64,000 bases of DNA from the NCBI RefSeq assembly GCF_009380215.1, contig NZ_WHUG01000004.1:186001-250000 (forward strand), written 5' to 3'. The notes under the pieces are model-generated. The model was not told where the DNA came from. It saw only the letters and a program-made list of their open reading frames with translations, and made no database searches. Within the stretch, counting starts at the first letter, position 1. Each line of letters opens with the position of its first letter. This stretch comes from Rugamonas aquatica (lineage in GTDB: Bacteria; Pseudomonadota; Gammaproteobacteria; Burkholderiales; Burkholderiaceae_D). Below, piece by piece: positions 7,931 to 15,499 of the stretch. The position numbers and the translations under genes are program-made.

Positions 7931-9904
7931 TTATTGCGTCTGCTTGGTCGGGCGGATGATGGCGGTCCAGCCGCCGCCTGGGGCCAGGCGCATGGTGAGG
8001 CGGCTGTCGCGGGTGACGCTGGCGCTGCCTGGCTGCACGTCGGTGGCGAACACCGCTGCGTTCGGACCGTCTTCCATGCTGCTCATCTGGTAGCTGCCTT
8101 CGCCGAGGAAGGACAGGTCGAGCGCCAGCTCTCGGCCGTCGCTGCCGGTCATCGCGCCCACGTACCACGTGTCGCCACGGCGGCGCGCCATGGCTACGTA
8201 GTGGCCCAAGTCGGCGTGCAGCACGCGGCTTTCGTCCCACTCCACCGGCACCTGTCGGATGAAGGCCAGCGACGATGGATTGGCGCGGTATTGCGACGGG
8301 CTGTCGGCCAGCATCTGCAGCGGGCTTTCGTAGATCACGTACATCGCCAGCTGGTGCGCGCGCGTACCCTGGCTCATCGGGCGGTCGAAGCTGGCGACGA
8401 AGTCCTTGCGGTGGGCGTTGCTCATCGCGCCTGGCGTGTAGTCAACCGGCCCGGCGAACATGCGGATGAAGGGCAGCGTGACATCGTGCTCCGGCGTTTG
8501 CTTGTCGCTCCACTTGTTGTTCTCCAGCCCTTTCACACCTTCGAAGGTGAGCACGTTGGGCCAGGTGCGCTGCAAGCCGCTGGGCTTGAAGCTGCCGTGG
8601 AAGTCCACCAGCAGTTTGCGGGCGGCCGCTTCACGCGCCACGCGTTCGTAGTAGTTGACCATCCACTGGTCGGCACGCTGCATGAAGTCGACTTTGATGC
8701 CGGCCGCGCCCCAGCGCGCGAACTGGTCCAGCGCCGGCTTCATTTGCGTGTCCAGCGTTTTCCAGGACACCCACAGGATGATGCCCACGCCGCGTTCCTT
8801 GGCATGCGCCATCAGCGCAGGCATGTCGATCTCCGGCTTGACCGCCAGCAGGTTGCCCAGCTCGTACCAGCCTTCGTCCATGATGATGTATTCGAGGCCG
8901 TTCTCCGCCGCGAAGTCGATGTAGTGGCGATAGGTGCGCGTATCCAGGCCGGACTTGAACGGCACGTTGTACAGCTTGTTGCCGTTGTACCAGTCCCAGG
9001 CGACCTTGCCTGGCTTGATCCAGTCGGTCTGTTGCAGTTCCTGCGGCTCGGCCAGCAGGTAGGGCATCTGGTTCAGCAGCAGGCCGCCAGCGTCGGCGGC
9101 GATGCCGAGGATGCGCCACGGGTACGAGCGCGTGCCGGCGGTGCGCGCGATGTACGGCGCTTCCTGCGTCACGGGCACGTTGCGGTCGTCGCGTGCGGTG
9201 TCGGCCAGCGCCACTTTCGGGAACACGGCGCGCAGGCCGTCCGCTTCGCCGTGCAGGTACATGCCGGGATAGTCGCGCAGGCCCGATTCGGTCAGCACCA
9301 GATGTGCGCCGCCGCCGCGCACCAGCGCCGGCACGCCGACCAATTTGCCTGCTGCTTCGCTGACAGCCAGTTGCTGGTAGTAGTGCTCGTTGTGCGACTG
9401 CATGGACTTTTCCTGCGGCCAGTACAGCGTATCCTGCGGCCGTACGTGGACGCCGGCCAGCTCGTCCTCGACTGTCACCTGGCCGGGCAGCTCGGTGCGG
9501 AAGCGATAGGCGATTCCTTCGTCGTAGGCGCGCACTTCCAGCGTGTAGCCGCCGGCGAAGTCCAGCCGCAGCGCGTTGTAGTGGTCGCGCACCTGGCGTG
9601 ATTTCTGCGCCACCAGTGGGCGCACCGTGGCGTCGATGCTCACGCGCTGCTGTTTGGTCAGGCGCGGATGGTCGCCCAGCGTGCCGATGCCGCTCAGCTT
9701 GAGGCCTATCGGCGTGGGCAGCACCAGTTGGGTGTCGCGGTGCTGGACCGCCAGCGTCAGCTGCTCGCCGGTGTCGATGGTGACGCGCAGCTGGCGGTCG
9801 GGCGAGCTCAGTTCCAGCGTGGATGCGGCGTGGCCGGCCAGCGGCGCGATCAGGAATAGTGCGCCGGCCAGGCGGCGCTTCAGGGATACGGGTAGTTGTT
9901 TCAA
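7931..9904 (-). CDS. Glycoside hydrolase family 97 (alpha-glycosidase)
   Basis: The 657-residue protein has a signal peptide (LKRRLAGALFLIAPLAGHAA), an N-terminal beta-supersandwich, a central TIM barrel and a short C-terminal beta domain, the GH97 order and length. Barrel motifs include IIMDEGWYELG, GIKVDFMQRADQ and TFEGVKGLE. In GH97 an Asp at the KVDF position is the nucleophile of retaining members (alpha-galactosidase type), whereas SusB-like inverting alpha-glucosidases lack it. The sequence therefore leans towards a retaining enzyme. I chose a TTG start at 9904 because GGAG lies 7 nt upstream and it gives a normal signal peptide; the longer ATG at 9967 would add 21 residues ahead of it. 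It is the first enzyme of the module after the LysR gene. Confidence 0.9.
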   Translation of the reverse strand: MKQLPVSLKRRLAGALFLIAPLAGHAASTLELSSPDRQLRVTIDTGEQLTLAVQHRDTQLVLPTPIGLKLSGIGTLGDHPRLTKQQRVSIDATVRPLVAQKSRQVRDHYNALRLDFAGGYTLEVRAYDEGIAYRFRTELPGQVTVEDELAGVHVRPQDTLYWPQEKSMQSHNEHYYQQLAVSEAAGKLVGVPALVRGGGAHLVLTESGLRDYPGMYLHGEADGLRAVFPKVALADTARDDRNVPVTQEAPYIARTAGTRSYPWRILGIAADAGGLLLNQMPYLLAEPQELQQTDWIKPGKVAWDWYNGNKLYNVPFKSGLDTRTYRHYIDFAAENGLEYIIMDEGWYELGNLLAVKPEIDMPALMAHAKERGVGIILWVSWKTLDTQMKPALDQFARWGAAGIKVDFMQRADQWMVNYYERVAREAAARKLLVDFHGSFKPSGLQRTWPNVLTFEGVKGLENNKWSDKQTPEHDVTLPFIRMFAGPVDYTPGAMSNAHRKDFVASFDRPMSQGTRAHQLAMYVIYESPLQMLADSPSQYRANPSSLAFIRQVPVEWDESRVLHADLGHYVAMARRRGDTWYVGAMTGSDGRELALDLSFLGEGSYQMSSMEDGPNAAVFATDVQPGSASVTRDSRLTMRLAPGGGWTAIIRPTKQTQ

Positions 9905-9980
9905 GGGAGGTCTCCATCCAGGTGTTTTGGGGCATGCTAAGCGCGCTGCGCATAGCGGTCCATTCACCTTTTACGCGACT

Positions 9981-10002
9981 GCTATACCGAACACGGTATA
10001 GC
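9981..10002. promoter_or_regulatory. Inverted repeat overlapping the LysR stop codon
   Basis: Perfect 8-bp arms gctatacc (9981-9988) and ggtatagc (9995-10002) with a 6-nt spacer span the last codons and stop of the LysR gene, 77 bp upstream of the GH97 start. There is no T-run, so an operator for the glycosidase operon is at least as likely as a terminator. Confidence 0.35.
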
Positions 10003-10956
10003 CAGCGCGGCCTGCCGTCGTATGGCTTGCAGCAGCAGCTCTGCGCCTGGCGACAGCAGGCTGTCGCGTCGGCGGATGATGCCGAACGGGTCCATCTGGC
10101 AGGCCAGCTCGATCGGCAGCACCGTCAGCTGGCCCAGCTCCTGGTAGTGCAGCGCGACGTCGGCCGACATCACGTTGAGCGCGTCGCTCATTTGCAGCAT
10201 GCTGGTAATCAGCACGATCTCGCTGGTGTCGACCACGTCGCTCGGCGGCTCCAGGCCGGCGTTGTGGAACAGCTGGTCGAAGCGCTGGCGCAGGATGGTG
10301 CCGGGCGGCGGCATGATCCACGGCGCGCGCGCCAGGTCTTGCAGCGTGAGCTGGTCGTGCACGGCCAGCGGGTGGCCGGCGCGCGCCACCACAACCACCG
10401 GTTCTGCCGCCAGCTCTTCGTACTGCAGGTCGGCGCTGTCGTGGAAGGTGGTCATGCGGGCCAGCAGGAAATCGAGGGTGCCGCGTTGCAGGCGTTCGAG
10501 CAGCACCATGCTCGATTCGATCTGCACGCCGATGCGCAGTTGCGGCACCTGCTGTTTGACGCGGGTGATGGCGCAGGGCAGCAGCCGCATGGCCGGCGTC
10601 ATGATGCTGCCGACATCGACCTGGCCGGCCAGGCCGGACTTGAGGGCGACGATGTCTTCGTGCGCACGCGCCAGGCTGGTCAGGGCCATGCGGGCGTGGC
10701 GTATCATGCTTTCGCCGTAGATGGTGGGCTCCATGCCGCGCGGCAGGCGCTCGAACAGCGCGATGCCGAGCATGTCCTCCAGCTCCCGGAGCTGCTTGGA
10801 TGCGGCCGGCTGGGTCATGCACAGGGCGTCGGCCGCGCAACTGAGTGTGCGTTCGTCGTCGAGCGCGATCAGCAACAGTAGTTGGCGGGTTTTCAGCCGC
10901 GCGCGCAGGAACCAGTTCGGATTCGGCGCGTTCATGCCCAGTGATGATTCCATCAT
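9982..10956 (-). CDS. LysR-family transcriptional regulator
   Basis: This 324-residue protein has a typical LysR N-terminal helix-turn-helix at about residues 20-80 (LSCAADALCMTQPAASKQL, then FERLPRGMEPT) and a C-terminal periplasmic-binding-like effector domain. The start at 10956 has AAGGGAG a few bases upstream; a second ATG immediately follows. It heads the leftward cluster of two glycosidases and a TonB receptor, so it probably senses a sugar or its breakdown product and regulates that operon. The family is similar to GbpR-type sugar regulators, but that specific link is an inference. An A/T inverted repeat at 10973-10989 upstream fits the LysR box pattern. Confidence 0.9.
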   Translation of the reverse strand: MMESSLGMNAPNPNWFLRARLKTRQLLLLIALDDERTLSCAADALCMTQPAASKQLRELEDMLGIALFERLPRGMEPTIYGESMIRHARMALTSLARAHEDIVALKSGLAGQVDVGSIMTPAMRLLPCAITRVKQQVPQLRIGVQIESSMVLLERLQRGTLDFLLARMTTFHDSADLQYEELAAEPVVVVARAGHPLAVHDQLTLQDLARAPWIMPPPGTILRQRFDQLFHNAGLEPPSDVVDTSEIVLITSMLQMSDALNVMSADVALHYQELGQLTVLPIELACQMDPFGIIRRRDSLLSPGAELLLQAIRRQAALAIPCSV

Positions 10957-10972
10957 GGCGTCTCCCTTGTTG

Positions 10973-10989
10973 TTATAAAAAAATTATAA
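10973..10989 (-). promoter_or_regulatory. Candidate LysR box upstream of the LysR gene
   Basis: The 17-bp repeat ttataa-aaaaa-ttataa contains the T-N11-A core expected of LysR binding sites and begins 17 nt upstream of the gene. It also overlaps what could serve as a -10 region, so autoregulation is plausible. This rests on pattern only. Confidence 0.35.
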
Positions 10990-11062
10990 GGGGCGGAGCA
11001 ATAGCCAATCAATGATGCATTAGAGGCCTTTGATATCGAAATCGGCATAGTGCCTGAAAACG

Positions 11063-11095
11063 AAACGGCCCGGTCGGATCTCGACCGGGCCGTTT
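11063..11095 (-). terminator. Terminator hairpin after the 63-residue ORF
   Basis: A perfect 14-bp stem (aaacggcccggtcg at 11063-11076, its complement at 11082-11095) has a 5-nt loop. In the minus direction it ends in GTTTCGTTTT. It lies just downstream of the small gene at 11115-11306 and separates it from the LysR gene. Confidence 0.75.
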
Positions 11096-11114
11096 GTGAC
11101 CGGAGTGGTGCCTG

Positions 11115-11306
11115 TTACTGCGCCTGCGGTTCGCCGCGCAATCTATCCAGCATCTGCAGGGTAGCCGGCAGCAGGTTCATGATGCCGTGATAGGCGCAGT
11201 ATTCACAAAATGCTTCCTCCGGACTCATGGCGGTAATGCTGGCGTCCGAGTGTCCGCGGCGGCGCAGTGCGCGTAAGCAGGCTGCGTCCATATTCCTGGC
11301 GTTCAT
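11115..11306 (-). CDS. Small protein of unknown function (63 aa)
   Basis: This short ORF has its own likely ribosome-binding site (AAGGGAA) upstream of the ATG at 11306 and a terminator immediately after the stop, which argues that it is a real gene. The product is soluble with no signal peptide. It has an Arg-rich N-terminal third (LRALRRRGHSD), a mid motif EEAFCEYCAYHG with two cysteines three residues apart, and a helical C-terminus. I do not recognise a family. The region upstream (11307-11535) is AT-richer than its surroundings and may hold its promoter. Confidence 0.6.
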   Translation of the reverse strand: MNARNMDAACLRALRRRGHSDASITAMSPEEAFCEYCAYHGIMNLLPATLQMLDRLRGEPQAQ

Positions 11307-11432
11307 GCGCTGTTTCCCTTTCGAATAAATGAGGTGGATATGATGTTCTGAAGCAATTATATGCTCAAAATAGTTCTGTGTGGCAACTATATTGGATTTT
11401 CTTAATTTATGAAAACATTTTGCTACGATGGC

Positions 11433-11457
11433 GCCTCCGGCATCGGTGGCCGGAGGC
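11433..11457 (-). terminator. Weak hairpin downstream of the MFS gene
   Basis: Arms gcctccgg (11433-11440) and ccggaggc (11450-11457) enclose a 9-nt loop about 80 bp after the stop of the MFS gene at 11536. No clear T-run follows on the minus strand, so terminator function is uncertain. Confidence 0.35.
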
Positions 11458-11535
11458 TTGCAATCAGGAAGTAGTGCGGGGGGAGTGGGAAAGTTCCCCC
11501 GCGACCGAGCGGCGGCGGTGGCGGGGGAGGGCGCG

Positions 11536-12777
11536 TCAGGCGGCCGCTTGCGGCGCCGGTGCGGCCAGGGTGTTGCGGTTCAGGCGCCACAGCAGCGCCA
11601 GGCCGATCAGCGAGGTGCCGACCACGACAAAACCCACGACATCGAAGTTCTGCAAGCGGCCGGTCGCGCTCTGTGTGACGATGTGGCCGGCCACGACCGA
11701 CGCCAGGCCGCCCGACAACTGCTGGATCGAGGCGCTGATGGCGTTGAACGAGCCGCGCTGGGTCTGCGCCGGCACCGAGGCCATCATGGCCTGGAACGGG
11801 ATCATGCGCGAGAAGATTCCGATAAACAGCACCGTGTTGACGATGATGAGCACCACCAGCGAAGTCGCGCCCAGGTGGGTGTAGACCAGCACCATGGTGA
11901 TGGTCAGCGCGGTGCCGAACAGGAACACGCGGAACTTGCCCACCGCATCGGCCGCCTTGCCGACCATGGGGCCGACGAAGATGGTGCACAGGCCGGTGAC
12001 CAGGTAGACCGTCGGCAGGTGCTGCAGGTCGATGCCCAGGTTGTTGACTACGTAGGCGCTGCTGAACGGCATCAGCATGAAGCCGCCGGTGGTCAGCAGG
12101 GCGGTGGTGGCGAAGGCCAGCAGGTAGCGGCGCTCGGTCACGGTATGGAACAGGTGCATCCAGGCGCTGTGCTCCTGCGGCTTGCCCAAGTGGCCGTTGA
12201 CCGGTTGCAGCTTCCACGCCACCAGCAGGCCGCCGGTCAGGCCGAACGCGGCCATGGCGACGAAGGGGATGTGCCAGTTCCACTTGCTCGACAGGTAGAT
12301 GCCGGCCGGGATGCCCAGCACCTGGCTGGCGGCGAACGCGGTCTGGATCAGGCCCATGACGCGGCCGCGCTGCTGCGGTGCGAACAGGTCGGTGGCGATG
12401 GCCAGCACGACGGAACCGATGACGCCGCCGAACAGGCCGGTGACGATGCGCGCGGCCAGCAGCGATTCAAAGCTCGTCGCCAGGCCGCACCACAGCGTGC
12501 CCAGGATGAAGCCGGTGTAGAAGAACAGCAGCAGCTTCTTGCGGTCGAAGCGGTCGGCGAAACCGGCGGTCAGCAGGCCGGACGCGCCGGCGCTGAAGGC
12601 GTAGGCCGACACCACCAGGCCGAATTGTTTGGGGCCGATGTTCAGCGCCGGCATGATGACCGCGCCGAGCGGCGACATCAGCATGAAGTCCAGGATGACG
12701 GCGAATTGCAGGAAGGCCAGCATCGCCACAACAACTTTTTGGTAGCCGCTAAACGGCGTCGGTACGGGTTTGGTCAT
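11536..12777 (-). CDS. MFS transporter, DHA1-like drug/H+ antiporter
   Basis: This 413-residue protein has about 12 hydrophobic segments and the motif A variant GFADRFDRKKLL after helix 2. The helix 4 region contains ARIVTGLFGGVIG and helix 5 GIPAGIYLSSKWNW, which matches the antiporter-type motif C region. These are typical of the 12-TM drug:H+ antiporter 1 family in the inner membrane; the substrate is unknown. Its start codon overlaps the stop of the preceding small membrane protein gene by 4 nt (ATGA), indicating translational coupling. The operon order is ECF sigma factor, small membrane protein, transporter. An envelope-stress or toxic-compound export role is inferred. Confidence 0.88.
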   Translation of the reverse strand: MTKPVPTPFSGYQKVVVAMLAFLQFAVILDFMLMSPLGAVIMPALNIGPKQFGLVVSAYAFSAGASGLLTAGFADRFDRKKLLLFFYTGFILGTLWCGLATSFESLLAARIVTGLFGGVIGSVVLAIATDLFAPQQRGRVMGLIQTAFAASQVLGIPAGIYLSSKWNWHIPFVAMAAFGLTGGLLVAWKLQPVNGHLGKPQEHSAWMHLFHTVTERRYLLAFATTALLTTGGFMLMPFSSAYVVNNLGIDLQHLPTVYLVTGLCTIFVGPMVGKAADAVGKFRVFLFGTALTITMVLVYTHLGATSLVVLIIVNTVLFIGIFSRMIPFQAMMASVPAQTQRGSFNAISASIQQLSGGLASVVAGHIVTQSATGRLQNFDVVGFVVVGTSLIGLALLWRLNRNTLAAPAPQAAA

Positions 12778-13088
12778 AGGTCTTTTTGTTCTTTATTGGG
12801 ACGGCAGAAGCCGTGTCTATCTTTGTGAAACTGGGCCCGCTCTTCCGGCGTCATCGCCTGCCAGCGTTGCCAGCGTTCGCGGCCGCCGTGGCCGCCGCCA
12901 TGGCGTCCGCGGAAGCCGCCGAACAGGATACGGCATAGTACCAGCAAGCCCAGCGCGCGCCAGTAGTCGATTTGCAGGCTGCCGGTGAACAGGCCGGGCA
13001 TGACCCAGTTCCATAACAGCATCACCACCCAGCCGAGCAGGGCGACTCCGGCGAGGATCAGGGGCAGGAACAGCAGTTTCTTTTTCAT
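12774..13088 (-). CDS. Small two-helix membrane protein between an ECF sigma factor and an MFS gene
   Basis: This 104-residue protein has a basic start (MKKKLLFLPL), a hydrophobic segment over residues 5-30 and a second one around 42-58. A His/Gly/Arg-rich tail (FRGRHGGGHGGRERW) and an acidic-basic segment (MTPEERAQFHKDRHGF) follow. GGAG lies upstream of the ATG at 13088. It begins 21 nt after the sigma factor stop and overlaps the transporter start by 4 nt. The position is where an anti-sigma factor would usually be encoded, but it lacks a recognisable zinc-binding anti-sigma domain. A regulatory or metal-related role is conceivable but unproven. Confidence 0.65.
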   Translation of the reverse strand: MKKKLLFLPLILAGVALLGWVVMLLWNWVMPGLFTGSLQIDYWRALGLLVLCRILFGGFRGRHGGGHGGRERWQRWQAMTPEERAQFHKDRHGFCRPNKEQKDL

Positions 13089-13109
13089 TTCAGATTCTCC
13101 TTTCTTACA

Positions 13110-13661
13110 TCATTCGTTGTCGTACAGGGTTTGCAGCCGCGTGCGCAGGTACAGGACCGCGTAGCGTTTGCGCGCCAATAAGGTGTTGACCGAGGTGCCG
13201 CTTTGCGCGGCCATTTCTTTGAAGCTGACGCCGTCCAGTTCATGCGCGACAAACACCTCGCGCTGGCTGGCCGGCAATTCTTCCAGCGCCGTCTGCAGTT
13301 CTTCCAGCAGCACGGAGCGGGCGTAGGCGTCTTCCGGGCTGCCGTCAGCCGAGGGCAGCAGCAGATCGAGGCTGCAGCCCTCGCCATCGTCGTCCGTCAT
13401 GTCGTCGAGCCGCACCTCCTTTTTCTTGCGGAAGCGGTCGATGATGCGGTTGCGCGCAACGCGGAACAGCCAGGCGCTGGCCTGCTCGATCGGCTCCGGC
13501 AGGCGGTAGGCCTGGACGAACTCGTAGAAGACATCCTGCAGGATGTCGTCCGCATCGGTCGGATCGCGGACGCGGCTCCGGATGAAATTCCCGAGGCGCG
13601 AGCGTTCCCGCAGTACGGTTGCTGCGATGTCCTGTTCGGTGGTTGAGTTGGGTGGTGTCAT
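13110..13661 (-). CDS. RNA polymerase ECF-type sigma factor
   Basis: The 183-residue protein contains sigma region 2 (residues about 18-85, with DADDILQDVFYEFVQA and ASAWLFRVARNRIIDRFRKKK) and region 4 (about 120-175, LPASQREVFVAHELDGVSFKEMAAQSG). There is no region 1.1 or 3, so it is an extracytoplasmic-function sigma factor. It directs core polymerase to a small set of promoters, usually including its own. It is the first gene of an operon with a small membrane protein and an MFS transporter. No canonical anti-sigma gene is adjacent; the small membrane protein is the only candidate. A strong ribosome-binding site is not visible before the ATG at 13661. Confidence 0.92.
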   Translation of the reverse strand: MTPPNSTTEQDIAATVLRERSRLGNFIRSRVRDPTDADDILQDVFYEFVQAYRLPEPIEQASAWLFRVARNRIIDRFRKKKEVRLDDMTDDDGEGCSLDLLLPSADGSPEDAYARSVLLEELQTALEELPASQREVFVAHELDGVSFKEMAAQSGTSVNTLLARKRYAVLYLRTRLQTLYDNE

Positions 13662-13773
13662 TACTTGGTAGACGACTCACGGCTGCTTATATTGTGGCAA
13701 CTTGCAGAAATAATTATTTATATAATTGATAAGCTGGTGTAAAACGTCACCATACTCCAACGGGGACAAGACC

Positions 13774-14169
13774 ATGCAGCTTTCCAACTATCTTTTCTTT
13801 ACGACGATGTGCGAACCGGCGCTGGAGTTTTACACGCGCTGCGGGCTGGGCCGGATCACCGACGTGTTGCGCTATGGCGTGGACGGCATGCCGGTCCATA
13901 ACGAGGCCATGCGCGGGCGCATCATGCATGCCAGGTTCGAAGGGCCGGGTGTGTTGTTCTTCGCGTCGGACAACGATGATGCCGAGCCTATGCGCGGCTC
14001 GTCGCACATTCTGCAGATGAACGACAAGCAGCAGACGGAGCAGCTGTTCGCGCGCTTGGCCCAGGACGGCAAGGTGACGACGCCGCTCGCCATGCAGCCC
14101 TGGGGCGATTACTACGGCAAGCTGACCGACCAATTCGGCGTGCAGTGGATGCTGAATTGTTCGGTTTAA
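13774..14169 (+). CDS. VOC family protein (PhnB-like glyoxalase fold)
   Basis: This 131-residue protein has the vicinal-oxygen-chelate signature near its start (NYLFFTTMCEPALEFYTRCG) and ends with the equivalent second-half motif (DYYGKLTDQFGVQWML). These match the PhnB-like / 3-demethylubiquinone-methyltransferase-like subgroup of small dimeric proteins. The biochemical activity of this subgroup is rarely known. I chose the ATG at 13774 preceded by GGGGACAAG; an upstream in-frame ATG would add 16 unlikely residues. It diverges from the ECF sigma operon and ends one base before the convergent methyltransferase gene. Confidence 0.82.
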   Translation: MQLSNYLFFTTMCEPALEFYTRCGLGRITDVLRYGVDGMPVHNEAMRGRIMHARFEGPGVLFFASDNDDAEPMRGSSHILQMNDKQQTEQLFARLAQDGKVTTPLAMQPWGDYYGKLTDQFGVQWMLNCSV

Positions 14170-14170
14170 T

Positions 14171-14992
14171 TTAAACGCGAGCGCCGATGTTCCAGCAGGC
14201 GGCAGTGTAGCGCACCTGGCCGCTGTCGATGTAGGGCGCGAAGCCGGCGCGGGCGGCGGTGCCGACTTGCCGGCGCGTGTGGTCGTCCGCCGTCTGCAGC
14301 AGCCTGCCGACCGGGCCCATCTGGGTGGCGTAGCGCTCCAGCTCCGCCTCGGGGAAGCTGCACGCCACGTCCAGCGGCTGGATATCGATGTCGCTCCAGC
14401 CGGACTGTTCCAGTATCGCCTGCACGTGGTGGCGGTCTGCGAAGCCGAACTGGCCAGGCTCGTTCGGCACGCGGGGCGGCAACTGGGGCAGCAGGGATGC
14501 CGCGCTGCGCTCGGCGGCGGTCATGAAGGGATTCTCTTCCGGGCTGCGCCAGGCGATCATGCGCAGCGTGGCGCCGTCGCGCGCGGCCAGCCGCAGATTG
14601 CGGAAGGCGGCGACGGGATCGTCGAAGAACATCACGCCGAAGCGCGAAATGATGGCGTCGTAGCTGGCCGGTTTGAAGGCGTGGCGCTGCGCATCGTCCT
14701 GGATGAAGACGGCGGAGGAGCGGCTGTGCGCTGCGCGTTCGCGGGCCGAGGCCAGCATGGGGCCGGAAATGTCGACGCCGGTGCAGTGGCCGTTTGGGCC
14801 CAGTTGGCGGGCGGCTGCCAGCGTGGTGGCGCCGGTGCCGCAGCCCACGTCGAGCAGGCTGCGCGCGTTGGCGGGCAGGGATTGCATCAGCAGGTCTTCG
14901 ATGGGCTGGTACATGCGGTCGAGCAGGTTTTGTGTCGCGACCCAGGTGTGGCCGGCCGCGCCTTGCCACATGGAGGTTTGTTGTGAGCTCAT
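14171..14992 (-). CDS. Class I SAM-dependent methyltransferase
   Basis: This 273-residue protein has the Rossmann methyltransferase motif I LLDVGCGTGATTLA at about residues 44-58. Later motifs are CTGVDISGPML (motif II region) and SYDAIISRFGVMFFDD (motif IV region), as in the UbiE/Methyltransf_25-like families. It transfers a methyl group from S-adenosylmethionine to an unidentified small molecule. I set the start at 14992 (MSSQQTSMW), since upstream sequence up to the next in-frame ATG includes the MerR-type promoter. It is divergently transcribed from a MerR regulator, and its promoter carries the regulator's likely operator between widely spaced -35 and -10 elements, so MerR control is likely. 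Confidence 0.88.
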   Translation of the reverse strand: MSSQQTSMWQGAAGHTWVATQNLLDRMYQPIEDLLMQSLPANARSLLDVGCGTGATTLAAARQLGPNGHCTGVDISGPMLASARERAAHSRSSAVFIQDDAQRHAFKPASYDAIISRFGVMFFDDPVAAFRNLRLAARDGATLRMIAWRSPEENPFMTAAERSAASLLPQLPPRVPNEPGQFGFADRHHVQAILEQSGWSDIDIQPLDVACSFPEAELERYATQMGPVGRLLQTADDHTRRQVGTAARAGFAPYIDSGQVRYTAACWNIGARV

Positions 14993-15031
14993 GATGGGGC
15001 CTTTCGCTTGTTGGGGAGTAGGGAAGGTGCT

Positions 15032-15062
15032 ACTGTGCCACTTCAAGTCAACTTGAGGTCAA
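15032..15062 (-). promoter_or_regulatory. SoxR-type promoter with 19-bp spacer, MerR operator
   Basis: Read on the minus strand, TTGACC (15062-15057) and CACAGT (15037-15032) are separated by exactly 19 bp. An 18-bp dyad, cttcaagtcaacttgagg on the plus strand (15041-15058), fills the spacer. Elongated spacers with a central dyad are the hallmark of MerR-family activation. The dyad closely matches the known SoxR consensus CCTCAAGTTAACTTGAGG. It lies between the methyltransferase and the MerR gene. Confidence 0.75.
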
Positions 15063-15065
15063 GCG

Positions 15066-15458
15066 ATGGCGAGCATGGATATAGCGGAAGTGGCCCGGAT
15101 CTCCGGCATGCCGGCGTCTGCGCTGCGATATTATGAAGAAAAAGGACTGATAGTGTCGGTCGGCAGGCGAGGTCTGCGGCGGCTGTTCGATGATGGCGTG
15201 CTGGAGAAGCTGGCGTTGATTGCCTTGGGGCGCGCATCGGGCTTCTCGCTGGACGAGATTGGCGGCATGTTCGGTCCGGATGGCGACTTGCGGATCGATC
15301 GTCAGTTGTTGACGGCGAAGGCGGATGAGCTGGAGCGCACCATCAAAAAGCTAAGCGCCATGCGCGACGGTCTGCGCCACGCGGCGGTATGCAAGGCGGC
15401 CAATCACCTGGAGTGCCCGACCTTCCGCCGCATCCTGCGGATCACGGCCAGGAAGTAG
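15066..15458 (+). CDS. MerR-family transcriptional regulator
   Basis: This 130-residue protein has the MerR DNA-binding domain at residues about 4-72 (DIAEVARISGMPASALRYYEEKGLI), a dimerisation helix around 80-105 and a short C-terminal tail with ECPTFRRIL. Two cysteines are present near the C-terminus (VCKAANHLECPT). The four-cysteine cluster that binds the [2Fe-2S] centre in true SoxR is absent. It therefore uses a SoxR-like operator without being SoxR, and its signal is unknown. The start at 15066 lies 8 bp from the operator dyad, so autoregulation by steric block is likely. The divergent partner is a methyltransferase. Confidence 0.9.
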   Translation: MASMDIAEVARISGMPASALRYYEEKGLIVSVGRRGLRRLFDDGVLEKLALIALGRASGFSLDEIGGMFGPDGDLRIDRQLLTAKADELERTIKKLSAMRDGLRHAAVCKAANHLECPTFRRILRITARK

Positions 15459-15499
15459 GCGGGCTTTTGCTTTCTCCATGGACTTCGCCTTGGTCACTT

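Noticed and set aside
15066..15458. Naming the MerR regulator SoxR because of the operator
   Set aside because: The C-terminal four-Cys [2Fe-2S] motif of SoxR is missing; only two Cys are present.
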